64,000 nucleotides of DNA from Oscillospiraceae bacterium (GTDB lineage: Bacteria; Bacillota; Clostridia; Oscillospirales; Ruminococcaceae): assembly GCA_018380115.1 (NCBI GenBank), contig JAGZUF010000012.1, forward strand, positions 13,690-77,689, written 5' to 3'. Below the pieces are notes generated by a model. The model saw nothing but the letters and a program-made list of their open reading frames with translations. It was not told the DNA's origin and ran no database searches. The translations under genes and the position numbers were made by a program. Of the stretch, positions 42,632 to 49,743 are shown in pieces. Within the stretch, counting starts at the first letter, position 1. Each line of letters opens with the position of its first letter.

Positions 42632-43369
42632 TCATGTAGCTGTGCGCACGCAGTCGCACAGAAGCCCGTCGCGCGCAAAGCCCAGCTTTGCGTAAAATGG
42701 CACCATGCCCTCTGCACAGATAAGCCGTACAGGCCGCTGTGCGTAGGTGTGGGCCAGCAGGCTCACCAGGTAGCCGGCACAGCCCCGGCGGCGGAAGGCC
42801 GGCGCCGTTTCCACAGCGCCGATGTAGGCCTCCCAGGGCTGCAGGGCATACACGCCCGCCGTGGCCGCAAGCGTCCCGTCTGCAGAAAGGGCGCGGATAT
42901 CGGCCAGCCCCCGGTTGCGCCGCGCCGCGGCATCCACTGCAAAAGAATCGGGTGGCACTGCGCCGTCCGACAGGCCCTTTATACATCGGACAGCCAGCAG
43001 GGACGGTTCATTTTCCAGCCGCAGGCCATCGGGCACAGGCGGCACGGGCGGCGCACGCCGCACGTCAAAGCGCAGCAGCGGCAACGCGTGGGGCGCAAAG
43101 CCCTGCGGGCAACATCCCTGCGTTTTCAGGCGCGCAACGCCCAGAAAGGAAAGAAAGCTGGCAAGCTCGGCCTCATCCTCCGGCTCGCCGCACAGCAGGG
43201 CCCTCTGCCCGCACACCTGCAAGGCCGCAAGCTCTCCCGCCAGAAAGCACTGCACACCCCTGCCCTCACAGGAGGCATACACCGTATGCATCACAGACGC
43301 AAAAAACGGTGCCTGCCCCAGACGGCGGAAATATTCCGCCTCGTTTTCCCTTGTCACCTGTGTGATCAC
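42632..43369 (-). CDS. GNAT-family N-acetyltransferase
   Basis: A 245-residue protein. The C-terminal GNAT domain has AATAGVYALQPWEAYIGAVE near residue 167, the acetyl-CoA loop TAPAFRRRGCAGYLVSLLA near 189, and CAEGMVPFYAKLGFARDG near 222. The N-terminal 110 residues are divergent. The start is GTG at 43369 overlapping the murD stop by 4 nt. The substrate is unknown; coupling to murD suggests envelope or housekeeping use but is not decisive. Confidence 0.83.
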   Translation of the reverse strand: MITQVTRENEAEYFRRLGQAPFFASVMHTVYASCEGRGVQCFLAGELAALQVCGQRALLCGEPEDEAELASFLSFLGVARLKTQGCCPQGFAPHALPLLRFDVRRAPPVPPVPDGLRLENEPSLLAVRCIKGLSDGAVPPDSFAVDAAARRNRGLADIRALSADGTLAATAGVYALQPWEAYIGAVETAPAFRRRGCAGYLVSLLAHTYAQRPVRLICAEGMVPFYAKLGFARDGLLCDCVRTAT

Positions 43370-44811
43370 AGCGCATTCACCAGTTCCTTGTAATGGCGGC
43401 CCCGCACCTCAAAATTGGGGTAAAAATCAAACGACGCGCACGCCGGTGAGAGCGAGACGATGTCGCCCGGCTGCGCCGCCTCATAGGCAAGGCGCACGGC
43501 CTGCTGCATGCTTTCGGCGTGAAGGATATTCATTCCGCTTTCAGCAAAGCCCGGCTCAGCACGCACAGCGGCCTCTATCTGCTCTGCCGAGGTCTGGTAG
43601 CCGCTTTCGCCCCGCGCGGCGGCCTCTGCCTTTTCGGCAGGGTTCGATATGAGCACCAGCGTTTTTACATGCGCCAGCAGCTCCGGCGCAAGCGGCGCGA
43701 AACTGACGCGCTTGTTCGAGCCACCCGCAAGGATGATGAGCTTCTGGCTGAACGCCCGCAGCCCGGCAATGACGCGCGTGGGGCTGGAGGCAATGGAATC
43801 ATTGAACCACTGCACGCCGTTCAGCGTGCGCACGGGCTCGATGCGGTGCTCCACCCCTTTGAAGCTGCGCGCTACCTGCGCCATCACGGCCGCATCCGCC
43901 ATGCCCCACACGGCGCAAAAGGCGGCCAGCAGGTTTTCCAGATTGTGTTCACCGCGCAGGGCCACCTCGCTTTTGTGCACAATGGGCGTTACCGTGCCGT
44001 CTTTTGCCACGCACAACATCCCGTCGGCGCGCAGAAAACCGCCGTTGTCCGTTTCGGAAAAGCGCGTGAACCACATATAGCTGCCCTTCACGTCCTGCGC
44101 CATGGCACGGGTGACGTCATTGGCGTAGCCCAAAACAGCGCGGGAGGCGGGTGCCTGATGCAGAAGGATATTGCGCTTTGCATCGATATACTCCTGCATA
44201 TCCTTATGATGGTCCAGATGGTTCGGTGTCACGTTCGTCACCACCGCCACGTCGGGCGACTCGTGCATGCTGATGAGCTGAAAGCTGGAGAGCTCCACCA
44301 CAGCTACGTCCGCAGGAGCTATCTGTTCCACCACCGGCAGCAGGGCACGGCCCAGGTTTCCGCCCAGGTGCACAGTGCGCCCTGCGGCCTTCAGCATCTC
44401 GGCAATCAGCGTGGTAGTGGTCGTCTTTCCGTCCGAGCCCGTCACCGCCACCTTTTCACAGGGGCACAGCTCAAAAAACAGCTCCATCTCACTGGTCACT
44501 TCGCTGCCTGCTGCCTTTGCGGCCTGAAGCTCTGGCGTGAAATATTCAAAGCCCGGCGTGCGCATGATGATATCCTGCCCGACCAAGCCGTCCAGATAAT
44601 GCGGCCCCAGCGAGAGGCGCACGCCCAGTTTTTTCAGAGTTTCCCCGTATGCGCCGAAGGAATCTGCATCCGGCTTTTTGTCGCACAGCGTCACAATGGC
44701 GCCCTTTTGGGCAAACATCTCGATGCATTCCCTGTGGCTGACGCCAGCACCGATAAAAGCAACGCGCCTGCCTTTCAGGTTTTTGTAAAACTCACCCGCT
44801 GTCTGCTTCAT
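43366..44811 (-). CDS. murD: UDP-N-acetylmuramoylalanine-D-glutamate ligase
   Basis: A 481-residue Mur ligase. An N-terminal UDP-binding domain (RRVAFIGAGVSHRECIEMFA) precedes the ATP loop AVTGSDGKTTTTTLIAEML near residue 112, VVELSSFQLISM near 158, VTNVTPNHLDHHKDMQEYID near 175, and the C-terminal domain with NDSIASSPTRVIAGLRAF near 333. MurD adds D-glutamate to UDP-MurNAc-L-Ala in the cytoplasm. ATG at 44811; the longer open frame above contains the promoter and is not translated. First gene of the group murD-GNAT and possibly the methionine gamma-lyase-family gene and cysS. Confidence 0.95.
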   Translation of the reverse strand: MKQTAGEFYKNLKGRRVAFIGAGVSHRECIEMFAQKGAIVTLCDKKPDADSFGAYGETLKKLGVRLSLGPHYLDGLVGQDIIMRTPGFEYFTPELQAAKAAGSEVTSEMELFFELCPCEKVAVTGSDGKTTTTTLIAEMLKAAGRTVHLGGNLGRALLPVVEQIAPADVAVVELSSFQLISMHESPDVAVVTNVTPNHLDHHKDMQEYIDAKRNILLHQAPASRAVLGYANDVTRAMAQDVKGSYMWFTRFSETDNGGFLRADGMLCVAKDGTVTPIVHKSEVALRGEHNLENLLAAFCAVWGMADAAVMAQVARSFKGVEHRIEPVRTLNGVQWFNDSIASSPTRVIAGLRAFSQKLIILAGGSNKRVSFAPLAPELLAHVKTLVLISNPAEKAEAAARGESGYQTSAEQIEAAVRAEPGFAESGMNILHAESMQQAVRLAYEAAQPGDIVSLSPACASFDFYPNFEVRGRHYKELVNAL

Positions 44812-44850
44812 TCCAAAGCCCGCACCTTTCCCATTTGCAGAATCGTTTTT

Positions 44851-44856
44851 AGTATA
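44851..44856 (-). promoter_or_regulatory. Extended -10 promoter of murD
   Basis: TGTTATACT on the minus strand gives an extended -10 box about 40 nt before the ATG. No good -35 box is present at 17 nt. Confidence 0.5.
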
Positions 44857-45024
44857 ACACACCTGTGCACAAAGTGGAAGGAAAAACACCGCATGACGCC
44901 CCATTTTCCGCCCGGCGCCGCCGAAGGGATGGCTCTGACCCACAAAATGATTGCCTTTTGCACCGGCGCCCCCTTTTTCAATATATAGAATAGGCAGGCA
45001 AGTGTGTGCCAAAACATAAAGCCA

Positions 45025-45056
45025 AAGCGGGCCCGGCAAAAAGCCAGGCCCGCTTT
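45025..45056 (-). terminator. Terminator of the desulfoferrodoxin gene
   Basis: AAAGCGGGCC pairs with GGCCCGCTTT around a short GGC/GCC inner stem. On the minus strand GGCTTT follows. It lies 11 nt past the stop at 45067. Confidence 0.65.
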
Positions 45057-45066
45057 TCACAGCAGG

Positions 45067-45441
45067 TCAAATTTTCGCTTCCCACAGGCCATGGAGGTTG
45101 CAGTAGGCATACGCTGCCTTGCCCGTTTCACCGGGGGCCAGCGAAAAGGCGGCCTTCGGCGCCTGCCCCGGGGTCAGTGCTGCAGTGTGAAAGCCCTTGT
45201 CTGTCTCCAGCACCACCCACTCTATCCAGTGCTCGGCCAGCATGGGGTGTTCCACTTCCCCGACAGTCACACTCACAGTGTTTGCCTGCACCTGAACAGC
45301 CGGCACATGCTTTTCCACGGCGGCGTCTACACTGCCCGCCTTCAGCGCCTGCATCGGCTCGCCGCAGCACACCACAGGCACCTTCGCATCCGTCAGCTTT
45401 GTAATGATATTGCCGCAGTGGGCACAACGATAAAATGTCAT
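45067..45441 (-). CDS. dfx: Desulfoferrodoxin (superoxide reductase, two-iron class)
   Basis: A 124-residue protein. N-terminal rubredoxin-like site: Cys6 and Cys9 in FYRCAHCGN, and the Cys pair in VPVVCCGEPM near residue 24. The catalytic SOR centre ligands are His in EKHVPAV, two His in VEHPMLAEHWIEW, and Cys/His in YCNLHGLWEA at the C-terminus. It reduces superoxide to peroxide in anaerobes with rubredoxin as donor. The start at 45441 (MTFYRCAH) is the family N-terminus. It stands alone, with tandem 116-bp repeats upstream. Confidence 0.94.
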   Translation of the reverse strand: MTFYRCAHCGNIITKLTDAKVPVVCCGEPMQALKAGSVDAAVEKHVPAVQVQANTVSVTVGEVEHPMLAEHWIEWVVLETDKGFHTAALTPGQAPKAAFSLAPGETGKAAYAYCNLHGLWEAKI

Positions 45442-45548
45442 AAAAATATTCCTTTCTTTTTCAGAGGCACGCCTTCTTCGGCCAGCCTCATATGTTCTTG
45501 CAGATACACGCTTTCCGGCGCCAGCCGCAGCCCGCCGGGGAAAGGGGC

Positions 45549-45664
45549 ATACCACATTCGCTAAACTCGCCCTTCGCCTTACGGCTCGGCCTCGTTAAGG
45601 GTGTGGCATCTGTTCCACTAGGTTCTTCCTTCGCTTTCGCTTGGATTCACCAAGTGGACACATT
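45549..45664. repeat. 116-bp tandem repeat, unit 1
   Basis: Unit 1 of two near-identical direct repeats. On the minus strand 45552-45606 folds with nested arms: CCACA/TGTGG, CCCTT/AAGGG and a GCC-GTAA-GGC tip. Short open frames across it on the plus strand repeat in different frames, because 116 is not a multiple of three, so it is not coding. Confidence 0.85.
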
Positions 45665-45667
45665 ATA
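45662..45667 (-). promoter_or_regulatory. Extended -10-like box between repeat units
   Basis: TGGTATAAT on the minus strand is an extended -10 match at the junction of units 1 and 2, pointing toward the desulfoferrodoxin gene about 220 nt away. No -35 box is seen. Confidence 0.45.
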
Positions 45668-45780
45668 CCACATTCGCTAAACCCGCCCTTCGCCTTACGG
45701 CTCGGCCTCGTTAAGGGTGTGGCATCTGTTCCACTAGGTTCTTCCTTTGCTTTCGCTTGGATTTGCCAATTGAATATATT
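45665..45780. repeat. 116-bp tandem repeat, unit 2
   Basis: Starts ATACCACATTCGC like unit 1, with about two mismatches over the first 98 bp and a diverged last part. A third copy begins at 45781 (ATATCACATT) and decays within about 12 bp. Confidence 0.85.
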
Positions 45781-45783
45781 ATA
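45778..45783 (-). promoter_or_regulatory. Second extended -10-like box
   Basis: TGATATAAT on the minus strand lies exactly 116 nt from the first box at 45662-45667, at the outer edge of unit 2. Confidence 0.4.
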
Positions 45784-46005
45784 TCACATTTGCCGGGCGT
45801 GCGCCATACCCGCGGCCCAGCCCTGCAAAACTGCGTTGCCTTACTTTTTTCGCCGCCTTCCAGGCTTGTGCTTTTGCCCGTGTGCTCTTCTGCGGGGCCG
45901 CAGCGCCCGCCTTGACCGCTGCTTTTCCACATCCTGCCCACTTTGAAAAGCACTGCAAAATGAAAGGCAGGCCAAATTTTCAGGGCATGCGCCGCATTCC
46001 CGCTG

Positions 46006-46045
46006 GCAGAAAGAGGGCGCGGGAAGCCCCGCGCCCTCTTTCTGC
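46006..46045 (-). terminator. Terminator of the PepSY lipoprotein gene
   Basis: A perfect 18-bp stem (GCAGAAAGAGGGCGCGGG with its complement) and a 4-nt loop, 11 nt past the stop at 46057. T residues lie within the descending arm. The sequence between 45794 and 46005 shows nothing recognised. Confidence 0.75.
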
Positions 46046-46056
46046 TGCAAGGCGCG

Positions 46057-46926
46057 TCAATCCATATCGCGCTCGTAGCTCAGCACATCGCCGGTATTGG
46101 CGTCTATCTCATAGTTATATTCCGTCCAGCCCACTTTCCACTCTATTTCGTACACGGCGCGGCCATGCTCATAGTCAAAGCCTATCTCCATACGGCTGGC
46201 ATCCGCCTCTGCCACACCAGCGTGCTGCAGGGCGATTTGTTTTGCCTGGTCTGCCGTCAGGCTGGCGCCGCTGGCCGTTTCCGCCGCGGGGGCAGTGTAG
46301 TATTCGGCGTCATAATCATACGAGAGAATATCTCCTGTGACCGCATCAATGTCATAGTCATATTCCGTACTGTCTTTATAAAACTCCACTTCATATTTCC
46401 AGCGGCCGTCGTCCCAGTCGAGGTGGGTGCGCACAAAGCTGACGCTTGCTTCGTCCAGCCCCGCGTGGGCCAGAGCGGCCTGCTGTGCCGCCGCCTCGCC
46501 GATATAGCTGCCGGAGGCAGCCTGCGCGGCCCCGTTGTAGTATTCGGCGTCACGGTCCATAGAGAGCACTTCACCCGTCAGCGCGTCGATGCTGTAATCA
46601 TACTCCTCACTGCCCTTAATGAACTCCACGTCATATTCCGCGCGGCCATTGTCGTAATCCAGCCGCACGCGCAAGAACTGTACGTCGGTTTCCGCCACAC
46701 CGGCATGCCCCAGTGCGGCAGCCTTGGCCTGTTCCTCAGTGATATAATCGCCGGAATTTCCGGCAATGCCCGCAGATACATTGCCGGAGGGGGACGCCAC
46801 AGGCGCCACAGCCGAACCGGTAGGCGCAGTGCTGCCTGCCGCAGGTGCGCCGCCGCACCCGGCCATCAATGTCAGGCAAAGGGCCGCAGACGCAGCCGCC
46901 AGTATATACTTCTTATTCATCTTCAT
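46057..46926 (-). CDS. Lipoprotein with three PepSY repeats
   Basis: A 289-residue lipoprotein (signal ending LTLMAGC) with a Pro/Ala/Ser linker. Three PepSY-type repeats follow, each with the pattern 'xxAKxxALxHAGV...Y-x-VEF-x-KG-x-EYDYxIDAxTGxVLS': residues about 60-125, 140-200 and 220-289. Such domains may inhibit proteases or sense envelope state. The start at 46926 gives an AAAGG box 6 nt upstream; ATGs at 46932 and 46920 are also in frame. Its promoter carries the same direct repeats as that of the response regulator, so it is a likely target of the adjacent two-component system. Confidence 0.85.
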   Translation of the reverse strand: MKMNKKYILAAASAALCLTLMAGCGGAPAAGSTAPTGSAVAPVASPSGNVSAGIAGNSGDYITEEQAKAAALGHAGVAETDVQFLRVRLDYDNGRAEYDVEFIKGSEEYDYSIDALTGEVLSMDRDAEYYNGAAQAASGSYIGEAAAQQAALAHAGLDEASVSFVRTHLDWDDGRWKYEVEFYKDSTEYDYDIDAVTGDILSYDYDAEYYTAPAAETASGASLTADQAKQIALQHAGVAEADASRMEIGFDYEHGRAVYEIEWKVGWTEYNYEIDANTGDVLSYERDMD

Positions 46927-46998
46927 CCGCATCCTTTCTCAGGGAAAATGTCCGCAGGCGGCGCTTTGCGCTGCGCCTGTCTTTGTTTTGCTGGCCTT

Positions 46999-47031
46999 AT
47001 TGTATCCCCCTAAAATTAAAGTAACATTAAA
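46999..47031 (-). promoter_or_regulatory. PepSY promoter with 11-bp direct repeats for the response regulator
   Basis: Minus strand: TTTAATGTTAC (47021-47031) and TTTAATTTTAG (47010-47020) stand head to tail, then 5 nt, then a TACAAT -10 box (46999-47004). Two 11-bp direct repeats in place of a -35 box are typical of OmpR/PhoB-type activation. Confidence 0.68.
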
Positions 47032-47177
47032 TGATAGCCGTTCTCAAAAAACAATTACAAAATATTTTATTGCAAAGCCACCTCTGCCTCGGGCGGCATT
47101 TTCAAAGCGTCCCGGCCGGCTGAACGACGGGGGCCGAGGCACTTTGACAGGGGCGCCATACGCCTTATCTCTTTTTC

Positions 47178-48545
47178 TCACTCCTGCGGCGCGGCCTGAC
47201 AGGGCAAGGTAAAAATGAACTCCGCCCCTTCGCCCTGCCTGCTGCGCACATTTACTGCACCGCCGTGCGCCTCTGCAATCCATTTCACCATGGAAAGGCC
47301 GAGCCCCGCCCCGCTTTTGCCGCGGGCAGGGTCTGCCTGCCAGAACCGCTTCCATACCTGATCTAAGTGTTCCGGCGCAATACCCGGGCCATTATCCTGC
47401 ACGCTGCCACGGATAAACGCGCCCTGCTGCTTCAGCGTCACCCTCAGCCAGCCGTTCTCGCGGCCGTATTTGATGCCGTTTTCCATCAGGTTGATAAGCA
47501 TGCGCATCAGCATGGTCTCATCCCCCTGCAGCATCAGCCCCGGCTCTATCTCCGTTTGAAGGGCAATGCCGCGCGCATCGGCGCTTTCCTGCTGCTGTTC
47601 TGCCACCATGGCCGCCAGCTCGCTCAGGTTCACTGTTTCCAGGTTCAGTTTTTTGTGGCTCTTATCTGCCCGCGCCAGCATCAGCAGCTGGGAAATAAGC
47701 CCCGCCATTTTTTCGGTCTGCGCCAGCACACCGGCCAGTGCAGCCTTCGCCTCCTCCAGCGTTTTAGCGTGGGCAAGGGCATACTCGCACTGGGAAATGA
47801 TGATGGCCGTGGGGGTGCGCAGCTCGTGCGAGGCATCGGATGTAAACTGCTTTTCTGTTTCAAACGCCTCTTCCAGCCGGGCAAACATTCTGTCAAATTC
47901 AGCGGCCAGGGTGTATATCTCGTCGCGTCCTTCTCCCAGCGCAATGCGGCGCGAAAGGTCGTTGCCTTCGCTTATCTCGCGCGCCGTCTGCGTAATGCGC
48001 CGCACAGGGCGGAAGGCCCGCCGCGCCAATACATACCCGCCCACGGCGGCCAGCATCACAAAGAACGGCAGCACCACCAGCGCCAGCCGCAGCAGCGTAA
48101 GGATGGTGGAGTCTGCCTGGCCGGCCGCAGCCACGCTGCGAATCCACACCGTGCCATAGCCTGCAATGGCCTGCTGCGCGTCATACACATACCACTGCCC
48201 CCCGTCCCCCGGCAGCGTGCGAAGCTGGCCGTCTGCAAAAGCGGCGGAATTGTCGAACTCGCGCGGAACAGCACCGTACAGCGGAATGCCGCCGGAATCA
48301 TAGACAGACAGATATACTCCACTGCGGAAATATTCCAAATCATCGTCAATGTCAAGCTTTCCGTCGTCAAAATCTATCTCCCGCCAGGCCGCCTGTACCA
48401 TGGCTGTCATCTGGCGCCGCGTCTCCTCCTGCGCTGTCCTGCCGCCCACATAGAACAAAAAGGCCAGCGACACGCAGGCAAGCAGCACCATCAGCAGGGT
48501 AAACCACAGCGTCACTTTCATTTGAATTGTTAAGCGCCGCTTCAT
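47178..48545 (-). CDS. Sensor histidine kinase (HisKA type)
   Basis: A 455-residue kinase: membrane helix at 10-32, an extracytoplasmic sensor of about 130 residues, second helix near 160-180, a HAMP linker (RRAFRPVRRITQTAREIS), H-box SDASHELRTPTAII near 245, N-box LINLMENGIKYG near 350, and G boxes DNGPGIAPEH and GAGLGLSMVK. It autophosphorylates and signals to the co-encoded regulator. The ATG overlaps the regulator stop by 4 nt. The sensor has no recognisable fold, so the stimulus is unknown; a downstream PepSY lipoprotein suggests envelope stress. Confidence 0.94.
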   Translation of the reverse strand: MKRRLTIQMKVTLWFTLLMVLLACVSLAFLFYVGGRTAQEETRRQMTAMVQAAWREIDFDDGKLDIDDDLEYFRSGVYLSVYDSGGIPLYGAVPREFDNSAAFADGQLRTLPGDGGQWYVYDAQQAIAGYGTVWIRSVAAAGQADSTILTLLRLALVVLPFFVMLAAVGGYVLARRAFRPVRRITQTAREISEGNDLSRRIALGEGRDEIYTLAAEFDRMFARLEEAFETEKQFTSDASHELRTPTAIIISQCEYALAHAKTLEEAKAALAGVLAQTEKMAGLISQLLMLARADKSHKKLNLETVNLSELAAMVAEQQQESADARGIALQTEIEPGLMLQGDETMLMRMLINLMENGIKYGRENGWLRVTLKQQGAFIRGSVQDNGPGIAPEHLDQVWKRFWQADPARGKSGAGLGLSMVKWIAEAHGGAVNVRSRQGEGAEFIFTLPCQAAPQE

Positions 48546-49216
48546 GCTTCTTCCCTCAGCACATAGCCGACGCCGCGCACTGTATGAATCAATTTTTTTG
48601 AAAAACCGTCATCCAGTTTTTTACGCAGATAGCGGATATACACATCCACTACATTAGAGCCTCCCTCATAGTCGTAATTCCACACATGGTGGCTGATTTT
48701 TTCGCGCGAAAGCACAATGCCCCGGTTGCGCACAAGATATTCCAGAATGGCAAATTCCTTGGAAGAAAGCGTTACCGGCACGCCGCCGCGGCAGGCTGTG
48801 CGGGCCGCACAATCCACCGTAAGATCCGCCACTGTGAACACATCGCTCACGCTGGCGCTGGCGCGCCGCATCATCACACGCAGCCGGGCCAGCAGCTCGT
48901 CAAACGCAAAGGGCTTTACAAGATAGTCGTCCGCCCCGGCATCCAGGCCGGTTACACGGTCTTCCACACCGTCCTTCGCCGTAAGCAGCAGCACCGGCGT
49001 GCGGTCCCCCTTTGCACGCATGCGTCGCAGCACTTCAAGGCCGCTGACGCCCGGCAACATGATATCCAGCACCAGGGCGTCGTACTCCGCTCCCAAAAGA
49101 TGGTCCAGCGCGTCCGTCCCCGTAAAGCAGGCGTCTACGCTGTAATGCGCCGCCCTGAGCTGCTTTGCCAGCAGGCTGTTCATGGCCTGCTCATCCTCTA
49201 CCACCAGTATCCTCAC
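48542..49216 (-). CDS. OmpR-family response regulator
   Basis: A 224-residue regulator. The receiver has acidic pocket VVEDE, phospho-acceptor Asp in ALVLDIMLPG near residue 50, Thr/Ser LLLTAKDG and Lys in LVKPFAFDELLARL. The C-terminal winged helix runs from about residue 125 (TLSSKEFAILEYLVRN, VDVYIRYLRKKLD, HTVRGVGYVL). The start is placed at GTG 49216 (RILVVEDE) with GAGGTG 6 nt upstream; a GTG at 49225 is possible. Direct repeats at 49246-49267 suggest self-activation. Confidence 0.94.
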   Translation of the reverse strand: MRILVVEDEQAMNSLLAKQLRAAHYSVDACFTGTDALDHLLGAEYDALVLDIMLPGVSGLEVLRRMRAKGDRTPVLLLTAKDGVEDRVTGLDAGADDYLVKPFAFDELLARLRVMMRRASASVSDVFTVADLTVDCAARTACRGGVPVTLSSKEFAILEYLVRNRGIVLSREKISHHVWNYDYEGGSNVVDVYIRYLRKKLDDGFSKKLIHTVRGVGYVLREEA

Positions 49217-49234
49217 GCATATCACCTCAGTTTC

Positions 49235-49267
49235 AGCTTACACCGCCAACATGAAATACACATTAAA
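49235..49267 (-). promoter_or_regulatory. Response-regulator promoter with 11-bp direct repeats
   Basis: Minus strand: TTTAATGTGTA (49257-49267) and TTTCATGTTGG (49246-49256), then 5 nt, then a weak -10 TAAGCT (49235-49240). Arrangement and spacing equal those at the PepSY promoter. Confidence 0.55.
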
Positions 49268-49685
49268 TTTTGCGGCGCCCCGCTTTTTGGCTGGCCGGGC
49301 ATAGCTGCCGCGGATGTCTGGCCGCACGGGCCTGCCGTTATTGTATCACACCCCCGCCCCAGTGCAAAGCACATGGCTGGTGGCAAATGCCTTTGCAAGG
49401 CATGATTGTACAAAATGCAGCTTCATTTTCCAGACACTTTCCTTTTTGCACAAAATAGCAGTTCAAAATTTGTAGAACACGTCTGTTTCTTCTTCAATTT
49501 ATTTCATGTATTATGAAGATACAGGAATTTTATCTGCCCCTGGCGGCTTCTTTGCTGCAGGGCGCTTCCTGCTTGAACAGGCCATCTTCTTTTTTCCCCC
49601 CCTTCTGAATGGCCGCCCGCCCTGCCGCAGCTTGCCAGATGTGGCAGGGCGGTGCGCGCCTCGTGCCATTTTATCTATTTTCAGA
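49268..49685. other. Intergenic gap of about 420 nt
   Basis: No gene, RNA family or clear promoter was recognised between the two-component system and the LTA-synthase-like terminator. Confidence 0.45.
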
Positions 49686-49723
49686 AAAACGCCTCACCGG
49701 GGCGGGCCCCGGTGAGGCGTTTT
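49686..49723 (-). terminator. Terminator of the LTA-synthase-like gene
   Basis: A 17-bp perfect stem (AAAACGCCTCACCGGGG with complement), a 4-nt loop, then TTTTTC on the minus strand, 20 nt past the stop. Confidence 0.85.
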
Positions 49724-49743
49724 ATTTCGAGCCGGCGCATCCC

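Noticed and set aside
45492..45946. Plus-strand open frames over the 116-bp repeats, giving repeated peptides such as PFALRLGLVKGVASVPLGSS
   Set aside because: The repeat period is not a multiple of three, the frames lack ribosome sites, and RNA-like inverted repeats explain the conservation better.
47086..47141. Terminator after the histidine kinase formed by TGCCTCGG and CCGAGGCA
   Set aside because: The 8-bp arms enclose about 40 nt and no T tract follows, so it is too weak to call.
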